This document shows, piece after piece, positions 32,501 to 43,877 of a DNA stretch of 64,000 bases. Position numbers and translations under genes: made by a program. The notes under the pieces are model-generated. The model had not been told where the DNA came from. It ran no database searches and saw nothing but the letters and a program-made list of their open reading frames with translations. Each line of letters begins with the position of its first letter. The stretch's first letter is position 1. The stretch comes from Strigops habroptila (taxonomy: Eukaryota > Chordata > Aves > Psittaciformes > Psittacidae): NCBI RefSeq assembly GCF_004027225.2, contig NC_044277.2, forward strand, positions 101,797,725 through 101,861,724, in the 5' to 3' direction.

Positions 32501-34307
32501 TGCCAGCTCTGAGATGTCGATGAGCACCTTAGGGAGCAGATACTGTTTAAACTCGATTATATGAAGCAGAAGACAAAACAAGCACACCCAGCTGGTGGGA
32601 GACTTGGCCAGTCTTTGAAAAGGCTGCAACATGATTTGGTTGCTTGCAGACTCTCTTGCAAAGGTGTATCATTTGCAATTATGGAGGACTTGTAGGTCAC
32701 AAGGTGATGAGCTCTATGGAGCCTTCCACCTGTTGGTCACCAGATGAATTCAACCCAGCACCAAAATTACAGCCAGGTATTTTAATTATATGTTCACTTC
32801 ACATTGGGTTGAGCACTTTTCAGGCATTGTTTCTCATGTGGGTGTCTAGCATCCAGCATAATTCGAGCTCATCTTAGTTGGGTTCCTTACTTAAAATTTC
32901 TAGATTAGGAGTCTATAGGAATTTGGGGTAGAACATAAATTGTTAATATAAGTAAAAAACTCACACATCTTATCTTCAGCATTTATTTAACCCAAGCTAA
33001 GGACCCACATTTTGCGCAATCATATGCACAGTGAAAAGTCAAGAAGAATTAAAAAAAAAGCCAACCAGCAACAAACAACAAACCCAAGAACACAAAATTT
33101 GCAGTGTTACTTTTATTTTGTTACTTTTATTGGGGACTAAGAAGGGAGACAGTTTATGTTGCAGTTTTTGAAAGAGGGTTTCACGAATCTTTCTCGGCTT
33201 GATAGTAATACCGATTCCTCCCAAACAACTCAGCCTGAAACAGACAACTCATAATGTTCAAGTTAGGTATAGTTACAGTTGACTGACAAAGGGACTTAGA
33301 ACGGAAATTTTTATGCAACTGCTACTTTATGAATTGCTGCCAGATCTGAAGATAATGCTAAAAGCAGCCATTTTCTTCTGATTGATTTGGTACTCTTTTA
33401 TCCTTCTGTGAAATGACAACAGTAACCTCTAAATGAGTTTTCTCATTTCTTTTTGCACAGACAAAAAGAAATAAATACACTGTATTCAAAGGCATAACAT
33501 CTTTCACAGCGTTTGGTGAAACAGAAAGTGATCAAATAAGTACAAATAAGTTTAATAAATTCTGATATGCACATATATTGCAACAGGGAATATACTACCT
33601 TTTACGTCTGTCAAAGCAGAGTCCCAGCACACTTAATGCTCTGCAGTTTTCTCATCAAAATCTCTTATGCCATATCAAATAGGTCACTGCGCTGGAATCA
33701 CTGCTACATTTTAAGTAGATTGTGTTAACTTTATGAATGCATCATAAATTGGGAACTCCATAAGTTTGTATTGACATTGTTTTACTGTCGCAATTTACCA
33801 TCGTAATGGCACTATTTATGAAACAATGAATGAACTGCAATGAGATAATTAAGGAATAATCTCCATTACTTCTAAGTATAAAAAGCAATAAACAGCTGCC
33901 AAACCTGATAAACAGCTGAAGCGAAGACATTTAATCAATCTAATAAACCATTTATTGCAAGAATATAGTGGCTTATACTAACTATGAGACATCTTATTGA
34001 TACAAACTGCAGTATTTTCCTTTAGGATGTCATATCATGAGACCTTGATTGTTTTTCCATTAAAGTCAAGGATAAAACTCCCATTGTGGGCCCAGGGTCA
34101 AGCCTTCACTGGGCTGATACCAATGAAAATAAATGTTTCCTTTTAATGTAGAACAGTTCTTCTAAAAAACATTCTTCCCCCCATTACAAAACATCCTATG
34201 GCATTGAAAGGGGGACATGTTGTAGCGGCAAGGACAAATGTCACGAGTCATGATGAAAATCTGGGTATCCTACTAGCTTGTCCTGCAATTTCCTGCAAAG
34301 TATTGTT
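29511..34307. other. Non-coding DNA, no gene recognised
   Basis: AT-rich sequence without supported exons. A purine run followed by T-runs is found around 30,875-30,890. The segment 31,960-31,990 ('tctatttcacagataaacta') has a faint MIR-like look but is too short to call. Confidence 0.5.
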
Positions 34308-34415
34308 TTTTCTGTGCCTCCACCTCCTATCTGTAAGATGGAGATGAAACCATTCACTTGTTCCATGGGATTATTTAGGATTTAGTTCATGTATCATATA
34401 AAGAAACATAGACAG
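34308..34415 (+). repeat. MIR/CORE-SINE-like fragment, weak
   Basis: 'tgtgcctccacctcctatct' is followed by 'gtaagatggagatgaaacc', 'gggattatttaggattta' and 'catataaag'. This follows the order of the MIR 3' half (cctcatctgtaaaatgggga, then ttgtgaggattaaatga, then taaagc). Short and diverged. Confidence 0.4.
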
Positions 34416-36689
34416 AAGATACTGTACACAATTCACAGTGCCTCTAAAGTACAAGCAGAAAGGAAACAACATGGATTGCTCTCAATTGTTACATCTACCT
34501 CGTAACTAGTGCATGAATGTGAGTGTGGGGGGTGGGAGAGTCTGGCCCGCACACTCAGGAGGGACTTGTTTCCCACCTTACAGCAGTGCTGCCAGTACAA
34601 GTACAGCCAAACTTCCTAAATTTCCACTCTCCTTTCCACTGCCCTGCAGAAGCATGGACTTTCTACAGCTCCTAGTGAGCTATCAGTCTCCCGCCTTTCT
34701 GTTCTCCACTTTACACTGGAAGGGTGAGGGAGCCTGCATGACAGCAGCAAAGGGAGAAGCACAGGGAGAGAGATCCTCTCCTGGCATGTCCTCTCACCCT
34801 AATTCCACTTTATGTATTGCCATAAATAGCAGTTCCCCCTCTAAACTGAAGTACCAATTTCCTTAGCAAGATGAATAAACAGCTAACTGTTGGACTGGAG
34901 TTTTACAACACAAGTTGCAAAAACAATACTACTAACATTTAAAACATAATGCATTGGCTCAAGGTGAACACTGTATTTGTCAAGCCTTGCAAAACGTGCC
35001 TTACCTCCTCATCCCTGCATAGAAAACAGTCACCAGAGCACATGTTCTCCTACCATGTTATAACTAATTGCCTTTTCTCTGCAAAGAAGTAGAAAACACT
35101 TTTAGTGCTGGATGACTCTTGAACTTGCTCTGAAGCAACCCTTTTGTCTTAATGCTAGTAAGAAGCTACTTTGGCTTTATCCAAATATAAATATTGATAC
35201 AGAAACTCACACCAAATAATAACAGAGGTATGAATTTATTGTTTCAGCAAAAGCTTCCATGCAAATTAACCCTCAGATAATTAAAAACACCTGAAGTGCC
35301 TGGGCGAGTAAGAGATCAAACACTTGCTGGATTACAACATAACTAGCAGTGTGATAAAGCATCATAATAGCTTAGAAGCAAGAGCTCGCAACCTTTACAG
35401 GTAGCAGGACTAATTCCATCAGCCAACATGTACTAACTCCTATTCATCAGTGCCCGATCTAACCTGTAAGGGACTGTTTGCAACTGCAAGACTACCGTCT
35501 TGAGAAGCAAAAGCTAAATAGCAGGTTGAAACTTGCACAATTGGATGCAATGCAAGCAGTGGCATTGCACTCATTCCCCGTGCAAGTGTTTGTCATAAGA
35601 GTAGGATGGGCAAACCTAAAATACAAGTCCCAGAAACCTGCAATACTGGTATCTCTGCATGTACTGCTGCTTAGGGAGTGTTAGTTTTGGGAGAGAAAAC
35701 ACAGCTAGATTTGGAAAGGCTTTTTCTACACGGAACAAATGCAGTGATTTGGAGACTCTCAGCAAAACGTTTAAGCACATTGACTGTAGGAATACACTGG
35801 GAGTGAAAAAAGGCCCCAGAGCTTTAAGTAACTTTCCCCAGAAACTAGATGTGGTGCTACCACAGGTTAGAAACTCCTCGAGGCTGGGTCCATAGTCTCC
35901 CTTTATGGTGGAACAACAAGAACAGCTGCTTGCTGTCACTGGAATTAAACACAGTGGTCATTTCCACAGCCTAGCTTGGCAGTTGTAATACCATGGTTTT
36001 GCTACTGTTAAGTAAAACTGTTCAGAACTACATATATATATATTTTCAAGAGGCACACAGGCACTGGCTTTCTCTTTTAGCAAAGAAAAAAAAAGGAAAA
36101 AAGACATAGTTGTAACCAACTGAATTACTAGCATTCATGTCACACACCAGCCACACGAGGATTTTCCCATTAGTTAATGGAATTTAAAATCTCTGTCCTT
36201 TTGCAGCAAGGATGCAATAGAAACCTGTACATACATCAGATATTTTTCTTCCTAGGAAAGAAAGGAGGCTATAATTCTTTATTTACACTAAATGCACTAC
36301 CATGCTTTTCTGAAGATTTTCTCTTGATTTTACACTCAGACAGCCCCATAGAAGAGCTGTTATTCTGGGTTTGCTCCCCCACCTACCTTCCCCACCACCG
36401 TGCCCAAGAACCGGGCTTAGAGAGCAGCTACTTGAGGAGGGTGGGAGGAGCGGGGCATGCACACCACAGCCCGTCTCCTCATGCACCAGCAAACAGCAGC
36501 ATCGGGAATTCCTGGAGAGTCAGACATGCCTTTTAAGATGCTCTAGGAAAAAAAAAAAAACCAAACCCAAAACACAACAGTGTATTTGCTCTCAGAGAGG
36601 CTGCCAAGACTGCCCTCGGTACTGCTTAGTTACACACTTGCCACTGAAAAGCACTTTACGGCCACCTGTAAAAACATTTTGTTCCTCAG
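34416..36689. other. Upstream flank of the CpG island
   Basis: Non-coding, with rising GC content toward 36,700. It contains small homopolymer and TA tracts (36,031-36,043). No transcription unit is supported. If the island fires bidirectionally, an antisense transcript would start within its left part and run through here. Confidence 0.45.
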
Positions 36690-37790
36690 CGGCCACATCT
36701 CCTCCTCGCTTTACACCCGCTCCCGAGGCAAACCAGCCCACCCGCCCTACCGCAGCTACGGGGCAGCCCCGCCAGCAGCAATGCCGCCCCAGCCCCTTCC
36801 CGCCTACCCGGGGCCCCACAGCCCCGAGGGCCCCTCAAGTGACCGCTGGCCCCGCCCCTCCCCGTGGCCACGCCCCCTCCTCGACTTCCTCACGCAATAC
36901 CGATACCGGCCCTCGTAGCCCCGCCCCCTGGTGTAGCCACGCCCTCTCTCCGCCGTGACCCCGCCCCCTTGTTTACCGCGCCGCGGGTCCCGGGCGCTGC
37001 CCGCTCCCCGCCTCCATGTTGGAGCGTCCCGCGGCGCGGGGGCGGGGCGGGGCGGGGCGCGGGGCCGCGCCGGGCGGGCTGGCAGGCTGCGAGCGCGGCG
37101 GCGGCGAGAACGGCGGCGGCGGGCTGTGGCGCAGCGCGGGGAGCGCGGCCCGGCTCGGCCCCTTTCCCCTCCCTTCCTCCCCTCGCACCGCGCTTCCCTC
37201 CTCGCCGGCGCACGGCGGCGGCCCGTGACCCGGGAAAGGGAGGGGGGAGGAGGAAGAGGAGGAGGAGGAGGAGGAGGAGGAGAAGGAGGAGGAGGAGGAG
37301 GAGGAGGGGGGGGTGGCCCGGCGTCGCTCCGCCGAGCCCGCAGCGCTGCCCGCGGGAAGGGGGTGGGGGGGAGGTGGGAGGGGGGCCGGGGGACGCGGGG
37401 ATGAGATAAGCGCGGAGGAGGGCGGTGGCGGAGGGGGGTATGTAGGGATCGGGGGCTGTGCCAGGGGACGCGCTCGGGGGAGGCCCCGCGGGGCGGCTCA
37501 GGTGGATGCGAGGGGCGGCCTGAGGCGGGGGCTCGCCGCGGGGGGAGGCGCGGCGCGGCGGGCCGGGGGCACTTGCCCGCCTCGGGAGGCGGCGGCGGGG
37601 GCTCGGAGGGAGCGCTGCCCGGAAGGGAGAATCGGATTAATCGCTCTTTTTTTCTTAAGGGGGGGGTGATTTACCGCCCCCCCCTCCTCCGTGAAGAATT
37701 GGCGCCTGGAGGAGCGGCGGGGGCTGCGCTACCGGAGGGGCCCCTGTGCGCGGTGCCCCCCCCCTCAACCCCCCCGTTCCCGCTTGGCTT
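36690..37790 (+). promoter_or_regulatory. CpG-island promoter
   Basis: About 1.1 kb of very GC-rich, CpG-dense DNA sits in otherwise AT-rich surroundings. It contains repeated GC boxes (CCCCGCCCC at about 36,850, 36,919 and 36,959; a GGGGCGGGG array at 37,038-37,058) and CCACGCCC KLF-type boxes (about 36,868 and 36,937). No TATA box is evident, as is usual for such promoters. A good coding start follows at 37,935, placing the promoter on the plus strand; a bidirectional role cannot be excluded. The transcription start cannot be fixed from sequence alone. Confidence 0.85.
37232..37314 (+). repeat. GGA-repeat purine tract in the CpG island
   Basis: Nearly 80 bases of almost pure purine, mainly (GGA)n with a few GAA interruptions, end in a run of G. 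Such G-rich tracts can form G-quadruplexes or triplexes and stabilise R-loops. If the transcript starts upstream, the tract would sit in the 5' UTR. Confidence 0.9.
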
Positions 37791-37934
37791 CGCTCCTGAA
37801 GGAGTTGGGTTTTTTGTTTTTCATTTTTAAGTACAAATCTGCGTATTGATTTTTAAACAAACAACCAACCCCCCCTACACACACGAGCCTGCCTCTGGGA
37901 GGGAAATAGCCAGGTGGAATCTCACTCTGTTTCC

Positions 37935-38010
37935 ATGGACAACCCGTCCATTATCACCCAGGTGACTAACCCCAAAGAGGAGGAGATCCTGTCCTGCACT
38001 CAGGATAAAG
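37935..38010 (+). CDS. Putative first coding exon of an unrecognised host gene
   Basis: An ATG in good context (TTCCATGG) opens 25 codons plus one base, translating as [20 protein letters not shown] followed by CTQDK. The exon ends at a strong splice donor (AAAG|GTGAGC). An in-frame TAA at 37,854-37,856 lies upstream and no ATG intervenes, so this start is well supported. The exon lies about 150 bp downstream of a CpG island, the usual position for exon 1. The peptide is charged near its end (KEEE), has no signal peptide and fits the N-terminus of an intracellular protein. I do not recognise the gene. A T-rich tract ending in AAG at 37,829-37,830 could be an acceptor, making this exon 2 after a short non-coding exon. 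The next exon is not visible in the window. Confidence rests on context rather than homology. Confidence 0.62.
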
Positions 38011-39340
38011 GTGAGCTGCCTTCTCTCTTTCTCCATGTGTTTGTTGGTTCCTGGTTTGCTTGTTCTTTTTTTTTTTTTTCCCCCTTCTCTTTTTTTTTCT
38101 TTTTTTTTCCCTCTCTTTTTCGGGAAATCGCAGTTTAAAAATCCACGTAGTAACAACTTGCATTCTTCAGTGACCATATAATCCTCTCTAGGCTGCTGGG
38201 AATAGAGAAGGGCTTGTTAGGTTTGGGTTGGTTTTTTTTTTTTTCCTGTGGGATGAAGGTATTTGCATGAAGGTCTCTGAAACTCTTTGCTGGATACAGC
38301 TGGGAACTTGTTACACTGTTTAAATACGGAGTTTAATCAGCAGTCGTTATTTAAGTCAAATACTCCTGTTCTTTGAGGGTCAGCGAGGTAACTTTGTAAG
38401 GTGGTTGCTTTGCAGCTAGTGCCCTGCTTCAGGGAAAGGATACCTGTGCTGGATGTGTTAGAAGATCTTGAAATCTCAGCTGTAATTTTAATTCCCTCCT
38501 TCCTTCCCATCCTCCCCCCCCACTTTCCCCCTCCCCCCCCCCCCGAATTTCTTGGAAAAAGGAGTTTCGTGATTCCTCTCTCTGCTTCCCTGTATTTCTC
38601 TCTGCCTTACATTGAAGAATCTGTGTAGCTTTCAGGTTTGTTGTTGGAGAATACTTGTGAAAGGATCTTGGAAAGAAACATGGGCTACTTCTAAAAGCTG
38701 GCTCTATTTACTCTGTAGATAAGTAGTCGTTGCTTGCGTAAGGCATCACACTTGGGTTGCGTTTTACTCCAAAATAAGATGAATCCAGTCTGGCCAAAGG
38801 AGCTGCTTCTCTGCAAAGTCTAGAACTGGATTGTACTTAACCTTGTTTCCCCTTGGAAGCTCAGAGGGGTCCTTGGGCTGTGAGTGGTTGTGTCCTTGCA
38901 GTGGGCAATGAGGAATGTATGGGTAAGCAGCAGGGTTCAAGTTCTGGGGAGTTGTGTGAGAGATTTTGGAAGTTAGTTGGATGTCAAGTTTATGCTTTGT
39001 TACAGGCAGTGCTGGTGAAATGGGTAGAAGGGATGGAAATGAGAAGTAGTGTGGCAATGGAGGTCCCTAGTAGGTGTGGTAATAGACCTCTGCATGGTCT
39101 TCTAAAAATGGTGGAATGATATATCTCCCCCTAAAACTGAATACAGAAAGCTTCTATTTTTGAATGGCTTGTCTTGTAAACAGTGAGGGGTCCTCTGACA
39201 TTGGAGAAGTTGCTCCCTGTTACTTTCGAATGAAAGGTTGTATGTGACGTTTCCACCCTCTCATCCCCCCATTGTTGACTGCAGTAGTATGGAGGTAAAT
39301 TTAAAAAACAACAAAAAAACCCGTCAGGTTGGGGTGTGTT

Positions 39341-39364
39341 TGAACAAAAAAATTTTTTTGTTCA
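39341..39364. repeat. 24-bp perfect palindrome
   Basis: TGAACAAAAAAA is followed without spacer by its exact reverse complement. It may be a local duplication-inversion or chance in A/T-rich DNA. No function is evident. Confidence 0.9.
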
Positions 39365-41944
39365 GTGTAGATCTGCTCGCATAACTCTCTTTAATTCATA
39401 TCACTTGTGAAGTGATAGTCTCACGGCAAGGCCTTGTTTGCCTTGAGATTTCTGATGTTTTTCTCTGTTTTGGCAATGCTGAGCATGGGGTATCTGCAGT
39501 AAATAAGGTGCTGGTGCTCTGCCTACAATGTCTCCTAAGACCTGGTTTGGAGTAGACTTAGATGATACTGTTCTCAGATGTTGTTGTGGTCTTAATGGGC
39601 TATGTGGAATGGAAGAACTTCATTAATATTGTTAGCAGCTGGTTGAAATTTTAGGGTAAAAAGGCCAGTTTAGACAAGTAGAGGAAAATCTGACAGCTCA
39701 AACTAAGTGTAAGAATCCACATCAAACAAGTGTCTTCAGAGTCCTCAGTGCGGTGAGCTACTCTGCATAGCGAAAATATGCATATAACTTGCATAACTAT
39801 GCAGTAACTTGCATAATATGCATTGTATTCTTGCTGTTGGTTTGTCTTTGGCAGAGAATCACGATGGTCTTAAGTGTGTAGCAGGGGCTGTGTGTTTGCA
39901 AGGGTGGGCTGAGTCGAAGGAGGGTAGCTGGAGTTCAAGAGGAGAAAACTTCAGCATGATTGTAATACAGGAGCTGGATTAATGTTTTTTTTCCTGGGTT
40001 GTTTTTTGTCGGGTTTTTTTAATTGTGGTTAAAGTACATGCTTTGGATTGACTATGTGCTCTGTGGTGAGACTCAAACCACGCCAGAGCAACTTTTGCAG
40101 AGAGGACTGCAGGTCTGTCTGTTCTGGGCGCTGGAAGGAGAGTGCTGCTTGCTCCTACCTCTTCCACTGCAGGTTTTCCCACTGCTCGAGGTACGGAGCT
40201 TGTGAAAACCCATTGCGCTACCTGCCTTCCTTGCGTGGTTGCATATCGCGTCACCCAATTTTCTGTTAGATTTCTTAACAGTTTCAGCAAAGCCTTGAAG
40301 TCCGGTGAGCTCCGAGAGAGCCCGAAGCTGAGATGGTGAATACAGATAGGTTGCTAGTGGGAGACTGATGTTTCAAGTGAGTCTTCACTGCTCATTCAGG
40401 TTGAACTGAATGTGTTGGTACAAATGGCTAACCGATATGTTAAGGTATAATGAATTAACTCTTTATTTAACAAGAGTCACCTGAGCCTATCTTCAGAAAT
40501 CTTGTAATACAGTGAGTTGCAATAGCACTGTACTGTGTGAGCAGAGACTGTCCAGTTTCATGAAAACCTCCTTTTTCCTCGGAGTTTAGCATTTGGCTGC
40601 CAAAATGTGTTCCAGTGCTCTATGTGGCGTGTTGTAGCTTCAGGAGTCAGGGTTTTCTTAGGGGTTTTAGGACCTTCTTCTGTTGGTGTTTCTTGTGGAA
40701 AAAAGTACTTTTTTCTTGTTGCTAAGACGGAGAGAAGCAGTTTTACAGTAGCTGAGCAGCTGCTAAATAATGCATGTGTATACCTTCAAGTGTTTGATTT
40801 TTCTTTTTTTGCCCCCAGGATTTTTTGAAGCTTTTAATCAGCTGTGAGTCCAGCACTTAGCTTATTTTGGTTTTTTCCAAATGTATTTATTTTTAAAAGG
40901 AGCTCAGTGTGCAGTATATGCTTATACCCAATTTCCTTTCTGCAAGGGAGGACTACGGGCAAAAAGCAGAGCTGTTCTCTGTCATGGAGTGGTTGCGGGG
41001 TTTGGGGGTTTTTTTTGTAAAACAAATAAAAATGCCCAAATATTTTCTTGCTAAGCCAGATGTATTAAAAATTAGCTTTAAGTGTAGCTGTGACAGCTTG
41101 TTGAAGAGGAGCTTGTTAATACTAAGGTGGAATTATTAACATTTTTTTTAAACAAATGCTAAAAAATTTTGAAGGTGGAAAAAACCAGATCTTGGTACAT
41201 GAACCATTCCCTAATATGTTGCCACATGGTGGTGCACTGTATTTAGTTGTCTGTCAAAATGAAAGCTGAATGTGGAAAGTTGCCTCAATCATATTTTATT
41301 ATTATTGTAATGTTTGTCCTGAAGTGCCTGTGGTGTTCACGCTCCTGGAGGGTTTTGGTCCCTATCTGTGTCATTAAATTAGTTCTGGCAAATAGAAACT
41401 TACTTTCTCCCAATTGGAAGGGATATATAGGTGATTTCAAATACTTCAAGCACTAAATTAAGGGAGGATTTAATTCCATGTTATTTTTCTAAGTAAGAAA
41501 AATAGTAATTCTTTGCAGAAATATTTTATGTTGTGGTCATTTGGCACTTCTGGAAATTGGAAGCATTAAGAAGACTTGAAATTAAAACGGAGACTTTAAG
41601 TATGTGAAAAGGGATTTGTTATATCTGCGATAAACATGAGCAACTAAGATAAACATAAAAACTACAAATTAAAACTGAACATCTAAATCTCTGTATAATC
41701 AATTCTACAGATAAAATCAACTGTTTATAAGGAATGTATTACTAATTAATTAATTGAACAGTGACCACTAATGTATAATTCATACGGTTAAACCTGTAGA
41801 AAACTCTGCAATGCTGACAAGTTCTTGCACTGAGTGTAATGCAGAGGGTGTGATCCTGAATGGGCAATAGCATTCAGTCTGAAGAAGTGAATTTCCCTTT
41901 TTTACCTACATGATTTAATTTGATCTTAATCAAATAATGCAAAT

Positions 41945-41992
41945 TCCTGGCTGTTTCCATGTGCCAAGTCCTGGCTGTTTCCATGTGCCAAG
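41945..41992. repeat. Two-copy 24-bp tandem repeat
   Basis: A 24-bp unit beginning 'tcctggctgtttccatgtgc' is present twice in direct succession with no mismatch, indicating a recent local duplication. Confidence 0.92.
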
Positions 41993-43679
41993 TTAAGTAG
42001 TAGCATAATAATAGTCCAGCCCTTCTTCAAGTACCACCTTCAGGCTGTAGTGTTGTGTTTTCTATCTTCAGATACATCTCTCCTGACTTTCATAACATTT
42101 GTCTGTCAGCTGAGCATCTATTTTCAATTATTTAGAGTGTCTGAATGCTTTAGTGTCCCTACAGAAGTGTATTTTCTTCTGCAGTAAATTATTTGAAAAA
42201 GGCTTCAGTGAAACATAAACCATTATAAATTTTTTTATGAACAGTGTAATTCCCTGAGGATGTTTGCACAAAAAAGTAAACCTTTTTGCCCTCCTTTCTT
42301 TCAAATAACTTCAGAAAAAACAGCACTGAGACCACTTGTCATTATCATTTAAAACAAAAAGTTCTTAAGATCTCAAGTTAAAGGCCCAAATAAGTGTATT
42401 TAATTGTGTCATAAATGAAAAGCATTTTGAAAATATATGGAAAAGTTTTTAATATTCTTTTTTGCCATTACATCAGCAGGATTCAAAGTACTCAAACATT
42501 GTAACATATTTAAATGTTCCTGAGACACTGTTTCAACAAATTTTTATAATATTTATGTCAGAATTGTAACTTTAAAGTAGCATTAAAAACAAAAAAAGGA
42601 TGTGGAAACCACTCCAGCACTACCTTGGAATGTGAATTGCTTGCAGAGGGTAAAATTTTAAATCATTAACTAATGACATAGTTGTTATGTGAAACCAGAG
42701 TAACCATACAGTAGGTTTTATGTTCCAGGGAGGCTGTAGTAACCTGTAGTAACCCAAGATTTGATTTAGGGTAGCAGTTAACAAGCTGAAGTGTACTGGC
42801 AGTAATGTGAATGATAATTTACATGAATAGCTAATATTCAGTCCTTGTCTGTAAGCTGCAGCGTTATCATTTCTTCATAGCAAGCATCATCTTAAATTCA
42901 TGCTTGTTTCAATGCAGTGATCTAACTAAAGTGTTCAGAAGTTTTAACATGCCTTTAAGAAACCAAAGTTGACCTACATTTTGTCAATTCAGTGTTCAGG
43001 AATGCAAATAGCATTTTTGACATAATCGGTAAAATGCGGTGTGATCGATGCTACACTCCAGTTTTCAGAATTTAATCTGAACATGACAAGTAAGCCTCCG
43101 GATAATGGCTCCATATTTGTTTCTTTAAAGTGATATGAAGTGAAATGCTGAGAAAGTGACAGCTAGGAGAAATGAAACTCACTGATTTGGTCAGTGTTGG
43201 AGGAAGACATTGTTCCTGTTTGCCTGGTAGATTGGTTTAACTGTGGGAAGCTTTTTTTTCTGTCACAGAATGCTTAATTGATGAGTTTTACTCTTTCATA
43301 AAAGTAATCATTTGAACACAAAAATAGTTGCGAATTTTATATATATGTTGAATCTTAAATGTGAGCAAGTGTGCTTTTGTTTTCTGCTAAATTTTGAGCT
43401 GGAAGAGTTGTTTATCGTGACCACTATGGTTGGTGCTCAGTGTTACATTTTCCATTAAAAATGCTGTTTCAGGCACTCGTGGACATAGAAATGTTAACTT
43501 GGGGAGTGAATTTGTCCATTACTGAACCCTAACCAATGGAGAATTTCAGCTGGATTACTTAGAGTTAGATTTGAAGTGTTTCTGTCCACAAGCTCTAACA
43601 TTTTCCTTTTTAAAAAGTAGGAAAAGCAGAGGTAGGTCTAACTCTCTCCATTCTTCCATTATCTACGTTCTTACATTTC

Positions 43680-43877
43680 TTCCCTGTGAGGGTGGTGAGA
43701 CCCTGGCACAGGTTGCCCAGAGAGTCTGTGGCTGCCCCATCCCTGGCAGTGTTCAAGGCCAGGTTGGACAGGGCTTGGAGCAACCTGCTCTAGTGGAAGG
43801 TGTCCCTGCCTGTGGCAGGGGGGTTGGAACCAGGTGATCTTTAAGGTCCCTTCCAACCCAAACCATTCTATGGTTCC
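43680..43877 (+). mobile_element. CR1 LINE 3'-end fragment
   Basis: Sense CR1 3' UTR: 'gtgagggtggtgagaccctg', 'gcacaggttgcccagag', 'ccctggcagtgttcaaggcc', and a terminal 'aaccattctatgg'. It is strongly 5'-truncated and retains no coding part. Confidence 0.93.

Larger units (their letters stand above)
38011..43679 (+). other. Probable first intron, 5' part
   Basis: No further exon is supported. It begins with a donor site and a long pyrimidine-rich stretch (38,066-38,121). Other contents are a C-run at 38,513-38,544, a 24-bp perfect palindrome at 39,341-39,364 and a 24-bp tandem duplication at 41,945-41,992. The sequence becomes AT-rich and unremarkable after 41,000. Confidence 0.5.

Noticed and set aside
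36864..37669. Arg/Gly-rich open frames in the CpG island on both strands
   Set aside because: GC-rich DNA has few stop codons; the translations are low-complexity by-products of GC boxes and GGA repeats.
37805..37830. T-rich tract ending in AAG as a splice acceptor before the first coding exon
   Set aside because: Possible but unsupported; no clear donor was seen in the CpG island, so an unspliced leader is equally likely. Mentioned in the exon entry only.
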